Assembly (NCBI GenBank): GCA_016935655.1
Contig: JAFGQM010000121.1
Span: 1 to 9,247, forward strand
Reading direction: 5' to 3'
DNA: 9,247 nucleotides
From: Candidatus Altarchaeota archaeon
GTDB lineage: Archaea; Altiarchaeota; Altiarchaeia; JAFGQM01
The translations under genes were made by a program, and so were the position numbers. Below, piece after piece: positions 1 to 6,102 of the stretch (the stretch's first letter is position 1; the number at the start of each line of letters is the position of its first letter). Below the pieces are notes generated by a model. The model was given only the letters and a program-made list of their open reading frames with translations. It searched no databases and was not told where the DNA came from.

Positions 1-1
1 A

Positions 2-658
2 TGGATACTCCTGATTGCCAAGGTCTTCAAGCAATACAGGTCATACATGCTCACGATCGCTTATCTAATCCTGATCTATGTCGTCACAGAGTTCCTCGGC
101 GGCAATGGCACAATAGCCGCCCTGTTCTTCGGCCTAGTGCTCGGGAACTCAAAGAAGCTGACCTCCCTAGTGGGGGAGATCATACTAAGGGAGACTGAAA
201 AAAGGAATATATTGAAACCAAAGAAGGACGGGATAACAGTGGTCTCAAACACGGAGATGTTCTTCTACTCCCAGATTTCCTTCTTCCTTAAGACGTTCTT
301 CTTTGTCTATGTCGGTCTGCTGCTGAACACGTCCGATACGGTTTCTATTGCAATCGGCTTGGGCATAGCCATAGCCATCATGGTGATGCGGTACTCCTCC
401 TTGTTTATAACAAGGGCTTACATGGAATTTGACCGGAGTCTCATCTCCTCGACATTCGCCCGGGGGCTGGCGGCGGCGGTAATCGCGCAGGAGGTGGTCC
501 TAAACAAAATCCCCAATGCGGAGATGATAGCGAATATAACCTACTCGGTCATTGTCTTCACGATAATACTGAGCTCGATAAACATCTTCCTGGTCAGGGG
601 TTTCGCCTATAAGGAGCCGGAAAAGGAGGTTTCACCCACCGCCCCCCAACAGGAATGA
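2..658 (+). CDS. CPA1-type Na+/H+ antiporter, C-terminal part (5' truncated)
   Basis: The frame is open from base 2 to the TGA at 656-658 and encodes 218 residues with no visible start, so the gene begins left of the window. It is strongly hydrophobic, with about five to six membrane segments. Family-type motifs are GGNGTIAALFFGLVLGN, the aromatic helix SFFLKTFFFVYVGLLLN, and the late-helix ARGLAAAVIAQ, which resembles the conserved RG-alanine stretch of CPA1 (NhaP-like) antiporters. A charged hydrophilic loop rich in Lys and Glu (bases about 185-260) separates two helices. The tail after the last helix is short, ending in SPTAPQQE, so no cytosolic regulatory domain follows. Such proteins exchange Na+ (or K+) for H+ across the cell membrane. 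The ion-binding aspartates lie upstream of the window, so activity and ion choice cannot be judged. It converges with the exchanger gene that ends at 768. Confidence 0.82.
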   Translation, partial: WILLIAKVFKQYRSYMLTIAYLILIYVVTEFLGGNGTIAALFFGLVLGNSKKLTSLVGEIILRETEKRNILKPKKDGITVVSNTEMFFYSQISFFLKTFFFVYVGLLLNTSDTVSIAIGLGIAIAIMVMRYSSLFITRAYMEFDRSLISSTFARGLAAAVIAQEVVLNKIPNAEMIANITYSVIVFTIILSSINIFLVRGFAYKEPEKEVSPTAPQQE

Positions 659-767
659 ACATCGCTTCTTGGTGCTCCTGATTCTGCTGGCAGTATAACG
701 GTTAGGTGGCCCGTATCCTCGAGATCGCCATCCCGGTCTTCGCCAGATTCGTGGGTGTGGCAGACAA
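659..767. other. Convergent intergenic spacer
   Basis: This 109-base gap separates two genes that end towards each other. It shows no T-tract or strong hairpin that would mark a terminator. Its composition is coding-like: one frame reads RFLVLLILLAV then stops, and another reads VARILEIAIPVFARFVGVADN and stops at 769-771. It could be a decayed membrane-protein fragment or chance. Confidence 0.3.
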
Positions 768-1712
768 CTAGATTAGGTTGTTTACCAGGGATTCCGTTAT
801 AAGATAGATTATGTAGAAGAACAGGAGATAAAGGCCCTCTTTCTTTGTCAGTATCTTGCCGGAGGTGATGAACAGAACGGCCATCAGGCCCGCCAAGAAC
901 ATGGCGAATCCGGTCACATATATCAAAAGTGGCTGGAAGGAGAAGGGGCTTATTATTATCGTGGCGCCCAGGATTATAGTGGCGTCTGTTATCACTGTGC
1001 CCAGGATATCCCCGAGGGCCATCTCATCGTGTTTAGTCCTTACTGCCCGTAGGGAGAACATAAGTTCTGGCATGCAGCTCCCTATGGAGATCATTACCAA
1101 CCCGACCAGCATCGGCGGTATCTGGATATCCTCTGCGAAATGGACGCCGAACTTGACGGTGTAACTCGCACTTATCAGCAAGGCGGCCAGGCTTATGACT
1201 AGCAGGACCAGGTTTTTCATGAGGGTGGACCTGTCCCTGTGGTTGTACACCCTTCTGAACATCTTGCTCTCTATGGACAGGGTAAGGAAAAAGAACACGC
1301 CTGCCGCCACGAGGAGGACGCCGTCGAGCCTGGAGAATCGACCGTCCAGCCCCAGCATGACTGGGAACAACAGCAAGAGCAGGTACCTGTAATCCTCCTT
1401 GAGTATCTCGCTCTTCACCCTGACGCCTTTGAGGGAGAATAATGCGACTAAGCCGAGGACCAAGGTGAGGTCTGTGATATTCGACCCAAGTAGGGTTCCC
1501 ATGCCAAACTCCGGTACGCCCTCCAAGGCTGAGACTATGGCAACAGTCATCTCCGGGAAGGTGGATATGACCGCCACTATGAAGAAGCTGACCACGAACT
1601 CCGAGAGGTGGAAGAACTTCGCCAGCTTGGCGGAATAGCGCATGGCGTACGTCGCACTCCTGACTAGGAAGAAGAGCGAGGTTATGAACAGTATAAAATT
1701 CACGAGGGCCAT
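768..1712 (-). CDS. CaCA-family cation exchanger (Ca2+/Na+ antiporter-like)
   Basis: A 314-aa integral membrane protein with about ten helices in two inverted halves, the usual size for prokaryotic CaCA exchangers, which trade Ca2+ for Na+ or H+. The alpha-1 repeat holds STFPE (residues 50-54) and GSNITD (76-81); alpha-2 holds GSCMPE (211-216), GDILG (234-238) and GTVITD (238-243). E54 and E216 match the two essential glutamates of Methanocaldococcus NCX_Mj (E54, E213). D81 and D243 fall where that protein has N81 and D240. Odd points: the usual GTS before PE is degraded in both halves, GN is GT in one half and GD in the other, and the second GSN is GTV. Transport of a cation is likely, but Ca2+/Na+ specificity is uncertain. 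It is divergent from the CPA2 gene at 1824. No ribosome-binding site is visible before the ATG. Confidence 0.85.
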   Translation of the reverse strand: MALVNFILFITSLFFLVRSATYAMRYSAKLAKFFHLSEFVVSFFIVAVISTFPEMTVAIVSALEGVPEFGMGTLLGSNITDLTLVLGLVALFSLKGVRVKSEILKEDYRYLLLLLFPVMLGLDGRFSRLDGVLLVAAGVFFFLTLSIESKMFRRVYNHRDRSTLMKNLVLLVISLAALLISASYTVKFGVHFAEDIQIPPMLVGLVMISIGSCMPELMFSLRAVRTKHDEMALGDILGTVITDATIILGATIIISPFSFQPLLIYVTGFAMFLAGLMAVLFITSGKILTKKEGLYLLFFYIIYLITESLVNNLI

Positions 1713-1749
1713 TTTCAGTTATTGGGTCTTAAGATTTTGTTTCTCTTGC

Positions 1750-1758
1750 TATAAAAAG
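1750..1758 (-). promoter_or_regulatory. TATA-like box of the CaCA exchanger gene
   Basis: On the minus strand this reads CTTTTTATA, centred about 40 bases before the ATG at 1712. Archaeal initiation about 25 bases downstream would leave a leader of roughly 15 bases. No Shine-Dalgarno sequence is seen. Confidence 0.4.
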
Positions 1759-1795
1759 CCGTTATGTGGTCTCCAGACGATTTTTATCTTGGATT

Positions 1796-1804
1796 CTTAT
1801 AAAC
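1796..1804 (+). promoter_or_regulatory. TATA box of the CPA2 antiporter gene (leaderless)
   Basis: CTTATAAAC is centred about 24 bases before the ATG at 1824. In archaea this places initiation at or next to the A of the start codon, so the transcript is probably leaderless. No GGAGG-type site lies before the ATG, which agrees. Confidence 0.6.
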
Positions 1805-1823
1805 TGATTATAGATTCACAAAG

Positions 1824-3698
1824 ATGCGAAGGAAGATTCTGTTTTTGGCCCTTTTTTTGATTCTGTTGCCGAGGGTGCTGGCGCAGTCGGAATCTGGGAT
1901 TTATGGGGCGCAGACTGTACCTATAGAGATACTTATATTATCCGATATAGGGTTCATCATATTCGCGGCCACGATACTCTCGTATATCGCAACCTTATTG
2001 AAGCAGCCACTTATACCCGCATATATCATAGCAGGTGTTATCCTCGGCCCTATAGGGACAAAAATCTTCTTTGGGACTCCGCTCATATACGAGCAGGACC
2101 TGATAATAGGCCTCTCACAGCTTGGCATATCCTTCCTGCTTTTCAGGGTAGGCATGGAGCTCGATTTCTCGAGACTGAAGGAGGTTGGCGTCAACTCGGT
2201 GATAATAGGCATCGTGCAGGTATTCCTCATATTCTGGCTGGGTTTCGGCGCTGCCGAACTATTGGGTTTCTCAAACACGGACGCGATCTACATAGGCCTT
2301 ATATTGACCTTCAGCAGCACAATGATAGTCGTAAAGCTGCTCTCAGAGAGGGATGAGATAGGCACCCTCCACGGCCGGATAATCCTGGGGATACTGATAA
2401 TACAGGACATAGCAGCGATCATGGCCCTGTCGCTCTTAGGCAATGTGGACGGCAGCTCCACAGCCTTCCTGTTAGAAGCTCTTGTCAAGGGCATAGGTCT
2501 TTTCTCATTCGCGGTATTACTGAGCAAGTATGCGACCCCCCATCTCCTGAAGGTTATCTCAAAGCCGAAGCATGTAGAATTGGTCTTTCTTACTTCGATC
2601 TCCTTCGTCTTCATGTTCAGCTTCACCTCCTATCTGCTGGGGTTTTCCCCGGCCATAGGCGGTTTCCTTGCAGGCCTGAGTCTTGCGGTATTCCCCTATA
2701 ACATAGAGATAGTCAACAGGATAACGCCCATACGGGACTTCTTCTCCATTTTGTTCTTTGCGTCATTGGGCATGCAGATGGTGATCCAGGACTTAAACCA
2801 GGTCTTGTCCCTCTTGCTCCCGATAACGATTTTTATGATTATAGTGGTCCTACTAAAACCGGCGATAATAATCCTCACATCATTGTTTTTGGGCTATGAG
2901 AGGAGGACCGCCTTCATGTCCGGCTTCGTACTCGGCCAGGTCTCCGAGTTCGCCCTGATAATGGTGATACCCCTGGGCATGAGCTCCCCGCTGTTCACAA
3001 TCACTATGGTCACCGCCATACTGACCATGTCCATGACGTCATATTTCGTAAGGTTCAAGGGCCGTGTCTACCGGCGTTTGTCGAACATCCTTGCGAAAAT
3101 CGAGCACATAGGCCCTGTGCAAAAGAAGTTCAGGAAGGCCAGCCGGTCGCAGGGGCCGACAGAGATGGAGGGCCACATAATAGTGCTAGGCGCGCATATA
3201 GTGGGGACGCAGGTGATAGAAGGCCTATCCAAGCTGAAGAAGAAGTTCGTGGTAGTCGACAACGATCCTGAAATCTTCAAAAGACTCATCAGGTCTGGAA
3301 TCAACGGCATCTACGGCTCCGCCCAGAACCCGAGCGTGCTCAAGAGGGCGGGGCTGAAGGGGTGCAAGATAGTGATATCGACCATACCCGAGGACGACTT
3401 CAATTTTTTCATACTGGAGTACACGAGAAGGCTAAACCCGAGCGCGGTCGTAATCGTAACGGCGAAGAAGATAAACGATGCGATAGGGTTGTATGAAAAG
3501 GGGGCGGACTATGTGATATACTCGAAATTCTTCTGGGCAAAGGAGCTGAGCAAGCATCTGGAGGCTGCATTGGAAAAGGGCCGGGAATACATAAACAAGA
3601 GGGGAGTGTATGAGGCAGGGATGTTAAGGATGAGGAAGAAGCAGGATTATATGAAGGAATTCTCGATGCCGATGGAGGAATTAGAAGAGGATGGTTAG
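1824..3698 (+). CDS. CPA2/Kef-type monovalent cation:proton antiporter with TrkA-N domain
   Basis: A 624-aa protein of normal length for KefB/KefC-like antiporters. Residues 1-20 look like a cleavable signal peptide (hydrophobic core, VLA before Q21), or an extra first helix. Residues about 35-415 are the CPA2 membrane domain: KQPLIPAYIIAGVILGP (60-76), TFSST (162-166), the QD pair in LIIQDIAAI (Q194-D195), and GQVSEFALI (371-379). Family members with QD rather than ND at this site are usually linked to electroneutral K+/H+ exchange. Residues about 451-570 form a cytosolic Rossmann-type TrkA-N (RCK) domain ending its second strand in VVVDND (D479). Its nucleotide loop reads LGAHIVG, with His458 where the second glycine of GxGxxG is expected. 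No TrkA-C domain follows. It probably exports K+ or Na+ in exchange for H+ under nucleotide or ligand control. The stop lies 8 bases from the convergent XRE gene. Confidence 0.88.
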   Translation: MRRKILFLALFLILLPRVLAQSESGIYGAQTVPIEILILSDIGFIIFAATILSYIATLLKQPLIPAYIIAGVILGPIGTKIFFGTPLIYEQDLIIGLSQLGISFLLFRVGMELDFSRLKEVGVNSVIIGIVQVFLIFWLGFGAAELLGFSNTDAIYIGLILTFSSTMIVVKLLSERDEIGTLHGRIILGILIIQDIAAIMALSLLGNVDGSSTAFLLEALVKGIGLFSFAVLLSKYATPHLLKVISKPKHVELVFLTSISFVFMFSFTSYLLGFSPAIGGFLAGLSLAVFPYNIEIVNRITPIRDFFSILFFASLGMQMVIQDLNQVLSLLLPITIFMIIVVLLKPAIIILTSLFLGYERRTAFMSGFVLGQVSEFALIMVIPLGMSSPLFTITMVTAILTMSMTSYFVRFKGRVYRRLSNILAKIEHIGPVQKKFRKASRSQGPTEMEGHIIVLGAHIVGTQVIEGLSKLKKKFVVVDNDPEIFKRLIRSGINGIYGSAQNPSVLKRAGLKGCKIVISTIPEDDFNFFILEYTRRLNPSAVVIVTAKKINDAIGLYEKGADYVIYSKFFWAKELSKHLEAALEKGREYINKRGVYEAGMLRMRKKQDYMKEFSMPMEELEEDG

Positions 3699-3706
3699 GG
3701 GGCGGT

Positions 3707-3907
3707 TCAATTGCCCTCATCGAATATAAACAACTCGTCAATTCTTGTGTCCAGGACCTTGGCTATGTCGTGGGCCAGTTGTAAGGAGGGGTTGTATTTC
3801 CCCTTCTCCAAGAAGAGTATCGTCTCCCTCCGGACGCCTACTCTCTTGGCCAAATCCTCCTGCGTCAAGTCGTATCTTGCGCGCAATTCCTTTATCCGAG
3901 TCCTCAT
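3707..3907 (-). CDS. XRE-family HTH transcriptional regulator, 66 aa
   Basis: A minimal Cro/XRE DNA-binding protein. I chose the ATG at 3905-3907 because it overlaps the upstream stop as ATGA, has GGAGG 7 bases before it, and begins the domain directly ([20 protein letters not shown]). An upstream in-frame ATG at 3967 would add 20 unlike residues. The helix-turn-helix covers residues about 4-56: [20 protein letters not shown] holds helices 2 and 3, with R26, R27, E28 and T29 in the recognition helix, followed by [18 protein letters not shown]. Nothing but a short acidic tail (FIFDEGN) follows, so there is no sensor domain of its own. It is the last gene of a four-gene operon with two DUF2178-like membrane proteins. 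Such pairs are common in archaea, and the membrane protein is often suspected of controlling the regulator. Autoregulation of the promoter near 5035 is likely but inferred. Confidence 0.9.
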   Translation of the reverse strand: MRTRIKELRARYDLTQEDLAKRVGVRRETILFLEKGKYNPSLQLAHDIAKVLDTRIDELFIFDEGN

Positions 3908-4287
3908 ACCTTCCCCTCCCTGCCGTAGTATTTGTATGATGCCAGATACAACATCAATAATGCGCATGTCGAGAAAAGCAGGGTGTACGCGGCTTGCTCA
4001 TAGTCCGCTCCTGCGTTGCTCGTCGCTAGCAAAACTACCCCTATGGTAGGTATTGCCGTCATGAAGACCCTTAGGGTGAGCGCAGAAGCTTTCTCGCTTA
4101 TCTTGTATACTCTCTCGTCCTCGAGTACCTCGTCCACCCTTTTCTTCATAAGGCATATCAGGGCCGTGCCTGCGGCTATCGCTATTAGTGGGATCAAGAA
4201 ATTGCCACTCTTTATGGATTCTCCTATTACTACCCCCATAACTATGATTAAAACTATTCCAAGGAATGTAAATTGCTTTCTTTTCAT
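3904..4287 (-). CDS. DUF2178-like four-helix membrane protein, 127 aa
   Basis: A small integral membrane protein. Likely helices are residues about 8-23, 30-47, 70-89 and 99-117. Between helices 2 and 3 lies a charged cytosolic stretch with the DUF2178-type signature [13 protein letters not shown] (56-68). Size and layout match that family, whose biochemical role is unknown; members often sit beside short XRE regulators, as here. The stop overlaps the XRE start (ATGA at 3904-3907), and its own start overlaps the stop of the preceding gene (4284-4287), so translation is probably coupled through the three genes. GGAGG lies 8 bases before the ATG. A partner or sensor role for the XRE protein is inferred from context only. 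Confidence 0.82.
   Translation of the reverse strand: MKRKQFTFLGIVLIIVMGVVIGESIKSGNFLIPLIAIAAGTALICLMKKRVDEVLEDERVYKISEKASALTLRVFMTAIPTIGVVLLATSNAGADYEQAAYTLLFSTCALLMLYLASYKYYGREGKV
3915..3919 (-). promoter_or_regulatory. Shine-Dalgarno site of the XRE gene
   Basis: GGAGG on the minus strand, in a purine-rich stretch, 7 bases before the ATG at 3907 and inside the end of the preceding coding region. It decides the start of the 66-aa protein over the longer reading. Confidence 0.7.
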
Positions 4288-4715
4288 CTTTCGCCCCTCC
4301 TGCTAAGGTAGAACCAGATGCCCATGAAGAGCACAGCACCGAAGGCTATTATCGCTACGAGGTAATGCCTCGTTATAAGAGTGGGCCAGCCGTTCTCCAC
4401 AGCCTCATCGCTGTACCACGAGAGCCCTAGGGCAAACCATATCATTGCCACAAAGGTGTAATAACCCGCGCGCTCCTTGAACCTTTTTGACATCTCGTCC
4501 TCTCTGGGAGCGCCCTTCCTTATTGTATCCATCTCCCGTTTTAGGAACCAGACCAAAAGCACCATTATGATTACGAATATAGCCAGCATTGGAAGGGCTT
4601 CTATTATGTCACCTTTCGAGAACATAGTGCCAAAGAGAAGCAGAAAGCTCACTACAACCACTGCCGCGATCATAATCGCAATCCCAGCATTTGTCTTATC
4701 CGAACAAGGTTTCAT
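4284..4715 (-). CDS. DUF2178-like four-helix membrane protein, 143 aa
   Basis: A small membrane protein with likely helices at residues about 11-31, 39-58, 85-101 and 118-136. The frame stays open up to 4874, but the ATG at 4713-4715 is chosen: GAGGAGGTG lies 6 bases before it, and the extra upstream residues are Cys/Trp/Arg-rich shadow of the preceding gene. The loop between helices 2 and 3 has PREDEMSKRFKERAGYYTF (70-88), which parallels the DER...K..EKA signature of the downstream DUF2178-like protein, so the two are probably distant relatives. It begins 13 bases after the stop of the 89-aa gene and overlaps the next gene by ATGA. Function is unknown. It may form a complex with its neighbour or act in membrane sensing, both inferred. 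Confidence 0.78.
   Translation of the reverse strand: MKPCSDKTNAGIAIMIAAVVVVSFLLLFGTMFSKGDIIEALPMLAIFVIIMVLLVWFLKREMDTIRKGAPREDEMSKRFKERAGYYTFVAMIWFALGLSWYSDEAVENGWPTLITRHYLVAIIAFGAVLFMGIWFYLSRRGER
4296..4300 (-). promoter_or_regulatory. Shine-Dalgarno site of the 127-aa DUF2178-like gene
   Basis: GGAGG on the minus strand, 8 bases before the ATG at 4287. It is embedded in the last codons of the upstream gene, which fits coupled translation. Confidence 0.65.
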
Positions 4716-4721
4716 TTTGTG

Positions 4722-4730
4722 CACCTCCTC
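4722..4730 (-). promoter_or_regulatory. Strong Shine-Dalgarno site of the 143-aa gene
   Basis: GAGGAGGTG on the minus strand, 6 bases before the ATG at 4715. This is close to the full archaeal consensus and fixes the start. It overlaps the last bases of the upstream gene's stop region. Confidence 0.8.
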
Positions 4731-4998
4731 ACATAGCGAACACGAGCAAACCGGCCACGAACGCCGCCAAGCCCAAAGCCACGAGTATCTTGAGCCACTT
4801 CTTATCCCGGGGGGTAGGTTCCTTCTTGGTACTAAGCAAAGGCACCAGGAGTATGATGAACCAGATAGGCACAAAGGTTACTATATCGCTACCATCCTCT
4901 TCAAAAACAAAAAGCAATACAGATAGGGTAATCGCCAATATGGCTATAACCAAAACGGCTATGGCGAGCCTCTGATTGGTCGTCAGATTGTTGTTCAT
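4729..4998 (-). CDS. Small three-helix membrane protein, 89 aa
   Basis: I do not recognise a named family. Residues 12-32, 39-57 and 69-88 are likely membrane helices. The first loop is acidic (EEDGSD, 33-38) and the second is basic and hydrophilic (STKKEPTPRDKKWLK, 56-70). It is clearly related to the last three helices of the 136-aa protein encoded just upstream: the PIW/PLW motif, the Lys-rich loop with DKK/DKR, and the final helix align with a single-residue gap. It is the first gene of a four-gene operon ending in the XRE regulator. The ATG follows an AT-rich promoter without a Shine-Dalgarno site. Its place in front of the regulator suggests a membrane role under the same control, but activity is unknown. 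Confidence 0.72.
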   Translation of the reverse strand: MNNNLTTNQRLAIAVLVIAILAITLSVLLFVFEEDGSDIVTFVPIWFIILLVPLLSTKKEPTPRDKKWLKILVALGLAAFVAGLLVFAM

Positions 4999-5013
4999 TT
5001 TTAACTTTTTATT

Positions 5014-5031
5014 ATTTAATTCTAACTAAAT
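5014..5031. promoter_or_regulatory. Quasi-palindrome, possible operator
   Basis: An 18-base imperfect palindrome (ATTTAATTCTAACTAAAT, 7 of 9 pairs complementary) lies just downstream of the TATA-like box at 5033-5042, near the expected initiation site of the operon. Repressors in archaea often bind there. The XRE protein encoded in the operon is an obvious candidate, but the AT-rich context makes chance palindromes common. Confidence 0.3.
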
Positions 5032-5032
5032 G

Positions 5033-5042
5033 TTATATATTT
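5033..5042 (-). promoter_or_regulatory. TATA-like box of the membrane protein/XRE operon
   Basis: On the minus strand this reads AAATATATAA, centred about 39 bases before the ATG at 4998. Initiation about 25 bases downstream would leave a leader of 10 to 15 bases. No ribosome-binding site is seen before the ATG. Confidence 0.5.
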
Positions 5043-5072
5043 ACAACATTATTCTTAAAAAGCTTTTCGGTT

Positions 5073-5089
5073 TTGAATCAAGGATTCAA
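5073..5089. terminator. Perfect inverted repeat after the 136-aa gene
   Basis: TTGAATC-AAG-GATTCAA is a perfect 7-base inverted repeat with a 3-base spacer. On the minus strand it starts 4 bases after the stop of the 136-aa gene and is followed by short T runs (CTTTTT near 5057-5062), so it may help end transcription. It could equally be a protein-binding site upstream of the next promoter. Confidence 0.4.
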
Positions 5090-5093
5090 GGAC

Positions 5094-5504
5094 TCACGAG
5101 GTCGCGATCAGGAAAGAAACCAATACCAAAACTATTGTCAACCCCACGCCCGCAATAAGGATGAGCCGGAGCTTTCTCTTGTCCTCAGCAGACATCTCCT
5201 CCTTCTTCTTTTTGCCGAAGAGGGACACGAATATGGCGGTCCAGAGGGGGATCCAGAAGACTATGAAGAACGGGAAGTCATCGTCATCTGAGCCCTTCTG
5301 CCTGGGCCCTCTATCCTGGGCAAGGGATAACACCAGGACTGCGATCAGCAGGATCACCAGGCCTATTATGCATAATATCACAAGCTTGGTTTTCTTGGTC
5401 TTTTCAGGGCCCTTGACCTTCCTGATGGCCAATACTCCCGCCAGCGCGCCGACTATGGCTATGACGACCACTGAAATAAACACCCAGGGAACAACGTCGC
5501 TCAT
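5094..5504 (-). CDS. Four-helix membrane protein, 136 aa, paralogue of the 89-aa protein
   Basis: An unrecognised small membrane protein with likely helices at residues 7-27, 40-62, 77-97 and 112-134. A basic linker (RKVKGPEKTKKTK, 28-40) separates helices 1 and 2, an acidic run (GSDDDD, 71-76) precedes helix 3, and a Lys/Glu-rich loop (GKKKKEEMSAEDKRK, 97-111) precedes helix 4. Residues about 40-134 match the whole 89-aa protein encoded 95 bases downstream. This one has an additional N-terminal helix. It is transcribed alone from a probable leaderless promoter and seems separated from the downstream operon by an inverted repeat and a second promoter. It is divergent from the nitroreductase gene. 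The duplication suggests a shared function, which cannot be named. Confidence 0.72.
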   Translation of the reverse strand: MSDVVPWVFISVVVIAIVGALAGVLAIRKVKGPEKTKKTKLVILCIIGLVILLIAVLVLSLAQDRGPRQKGSDDDDFPFFIVFWIPLWTAIFVSLFGKKKKEEMSAEDKRKLRLILIAGVGLTIVLVLVSFLIATS

Positions 5505-5527
5505 TTTGTGTTTTTTACGAAAGAATC

Positions 5528-5537
5528 AATAAAAAAC
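5528..5537 (-). promoter_or_regulatory. TATA-like box of the 136-aa membrane protein gene
   Basis: On the minus strand this reads GTTTTTTATT, centred about 27 bases before the ATG at 5504, the spacing expected for a leaderless transcript. It shares an 88-base divergent promoter region with the nitroreductase gene. Confidence 0.45.
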
Positions 5538-5562
5538 AAACAGGAAGGTTATTCAGTACACA

Positions 5563-5575
5563 ATTTTAATAAAAC
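5563..5575 (+). promoter_or_regulatory. TATA box of the nitroreductase gene (leaderless)
   Basis: ATTTTAATAAAAC is centred about 24 bases before the ATG at 5593, so initiation is expected at or very near the start codon. No Shine-Dalgarno site is present in the remaining bases. Confidence 0.55.
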
Positions 5576-5592
5576 CAGCCTAAAATATCGGC

Positions 5593-6102
5593 ATGGAAGC
5601 TTTGGAGTGCATCAAGACCCGGAGGAGTGTGAGAAGGTACCAAAACAGGGAAGTACCGGAGGAACTGATAAAGATCATACTGGAGGTGGCCATGAGCGCG
5701 CCCTCTGCAGGCAACGAGCAGGCGTGGCAGTTCGTGGTCATAACAGACAAGAAGGTGTTGTCGGAAGTCTCGGTCGTGAGCCCCTACGCGCCGATGGCGA
5801 GGGACGCGGGAGCGGGCATCCTGGTCTGCGGGGACACGAACCTGGAGAAATACGAGGGGTTCTGGGTCCAGGACTGCTCGGCTGCTACCCAAAACCTGCT
5901 GCTTGCCGCCCATGCTTTAGGGTTGGGGGCGGTCTGGACGGGTGTCTATCCCATGGAGGACCGGGTGGAGGGCTTCAAAAAATTGTTGAAGATCCCGAAA
6001 GATGTGATACCCTTCGCGTTCGTTCCCATAGGCTATCCTGCCCAGAAGCCGAAGGCCGACGGCAGGTTCAAGGAGGACAGGGTGCACCACGACGGATGGT
6101 AG
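5593..6102 (+). CDS. Nitroreductase-family FMN oxidoreductase, 169 aa
   Basis: A complete short nitroreductase-fold flavoprotein, probably a cytosolic homodimer that uses FMN and NAD(P)H. The N-terminal FMN-phosphate motif TRRSVRRY (residues 9-16) is present, then SAPSAGNEQAWQFVV (35-49), the helix DCSAATQNLLLAAHALGLGAVWTG (94-117) that packs at the flavin, and the family's C-terminal RF...VHHDGW (158-169). The length is at the lower end for the family. Members reduce nitroaromatics, quinones or flavins, and some act in dehalogenation or cofactor biosynthesis. The sequence does not show which applies here. No partner gene overlaps it. It is divergent from the 136-aa membrane protein gene and appears to be transcribed alone, with a leaderless start. 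Confidence 0.92.
   Translation: MEALECIKTRRSVRRYQNREVPEELIKIILEVAMSAPSAGNEQAWQFVVITDKKVLSEVSVVSPYAPMARDAGAGILVCGDTNLEKYEGFWVQDCSAATQNLLLAAHALGLGAVWTGVYPMEDRVEGFKKLLKIPKDVIPFAFVPIGYPAQKPKADGRFKEDRVHHDGW

Noticed and set aside
1..198. A frame-1 ORF at the left edge starting with ATG at base 1
   Set aside because: It overlaps the antiporter frame, which is open from base 2 and has membrane segments and family motifs. The frame-1 product has neither.
693..706. GTATAACGGTTAGG, resembling a tRNA D-arm
   Set aside because: No anticodon stem, T-arm or acceptor stem follows at the right spacing, so it is taken as chance.
3908..3967. N-terminal extension of the XRE protein
   Set aside because: The added 20 residues come from the overlapping membrane protein gene. 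The ATGA overlap and GGAGG favour the start at 3907.
4716..4874. N-terminal extension of the 143-aa membrane protein
   Set aside because: The extra 53 residues are a Cys/Trp/Arg-rich shadow of the 89-aa gene, and a strong GAGGAGGTG lies just before the ATG at 4715.
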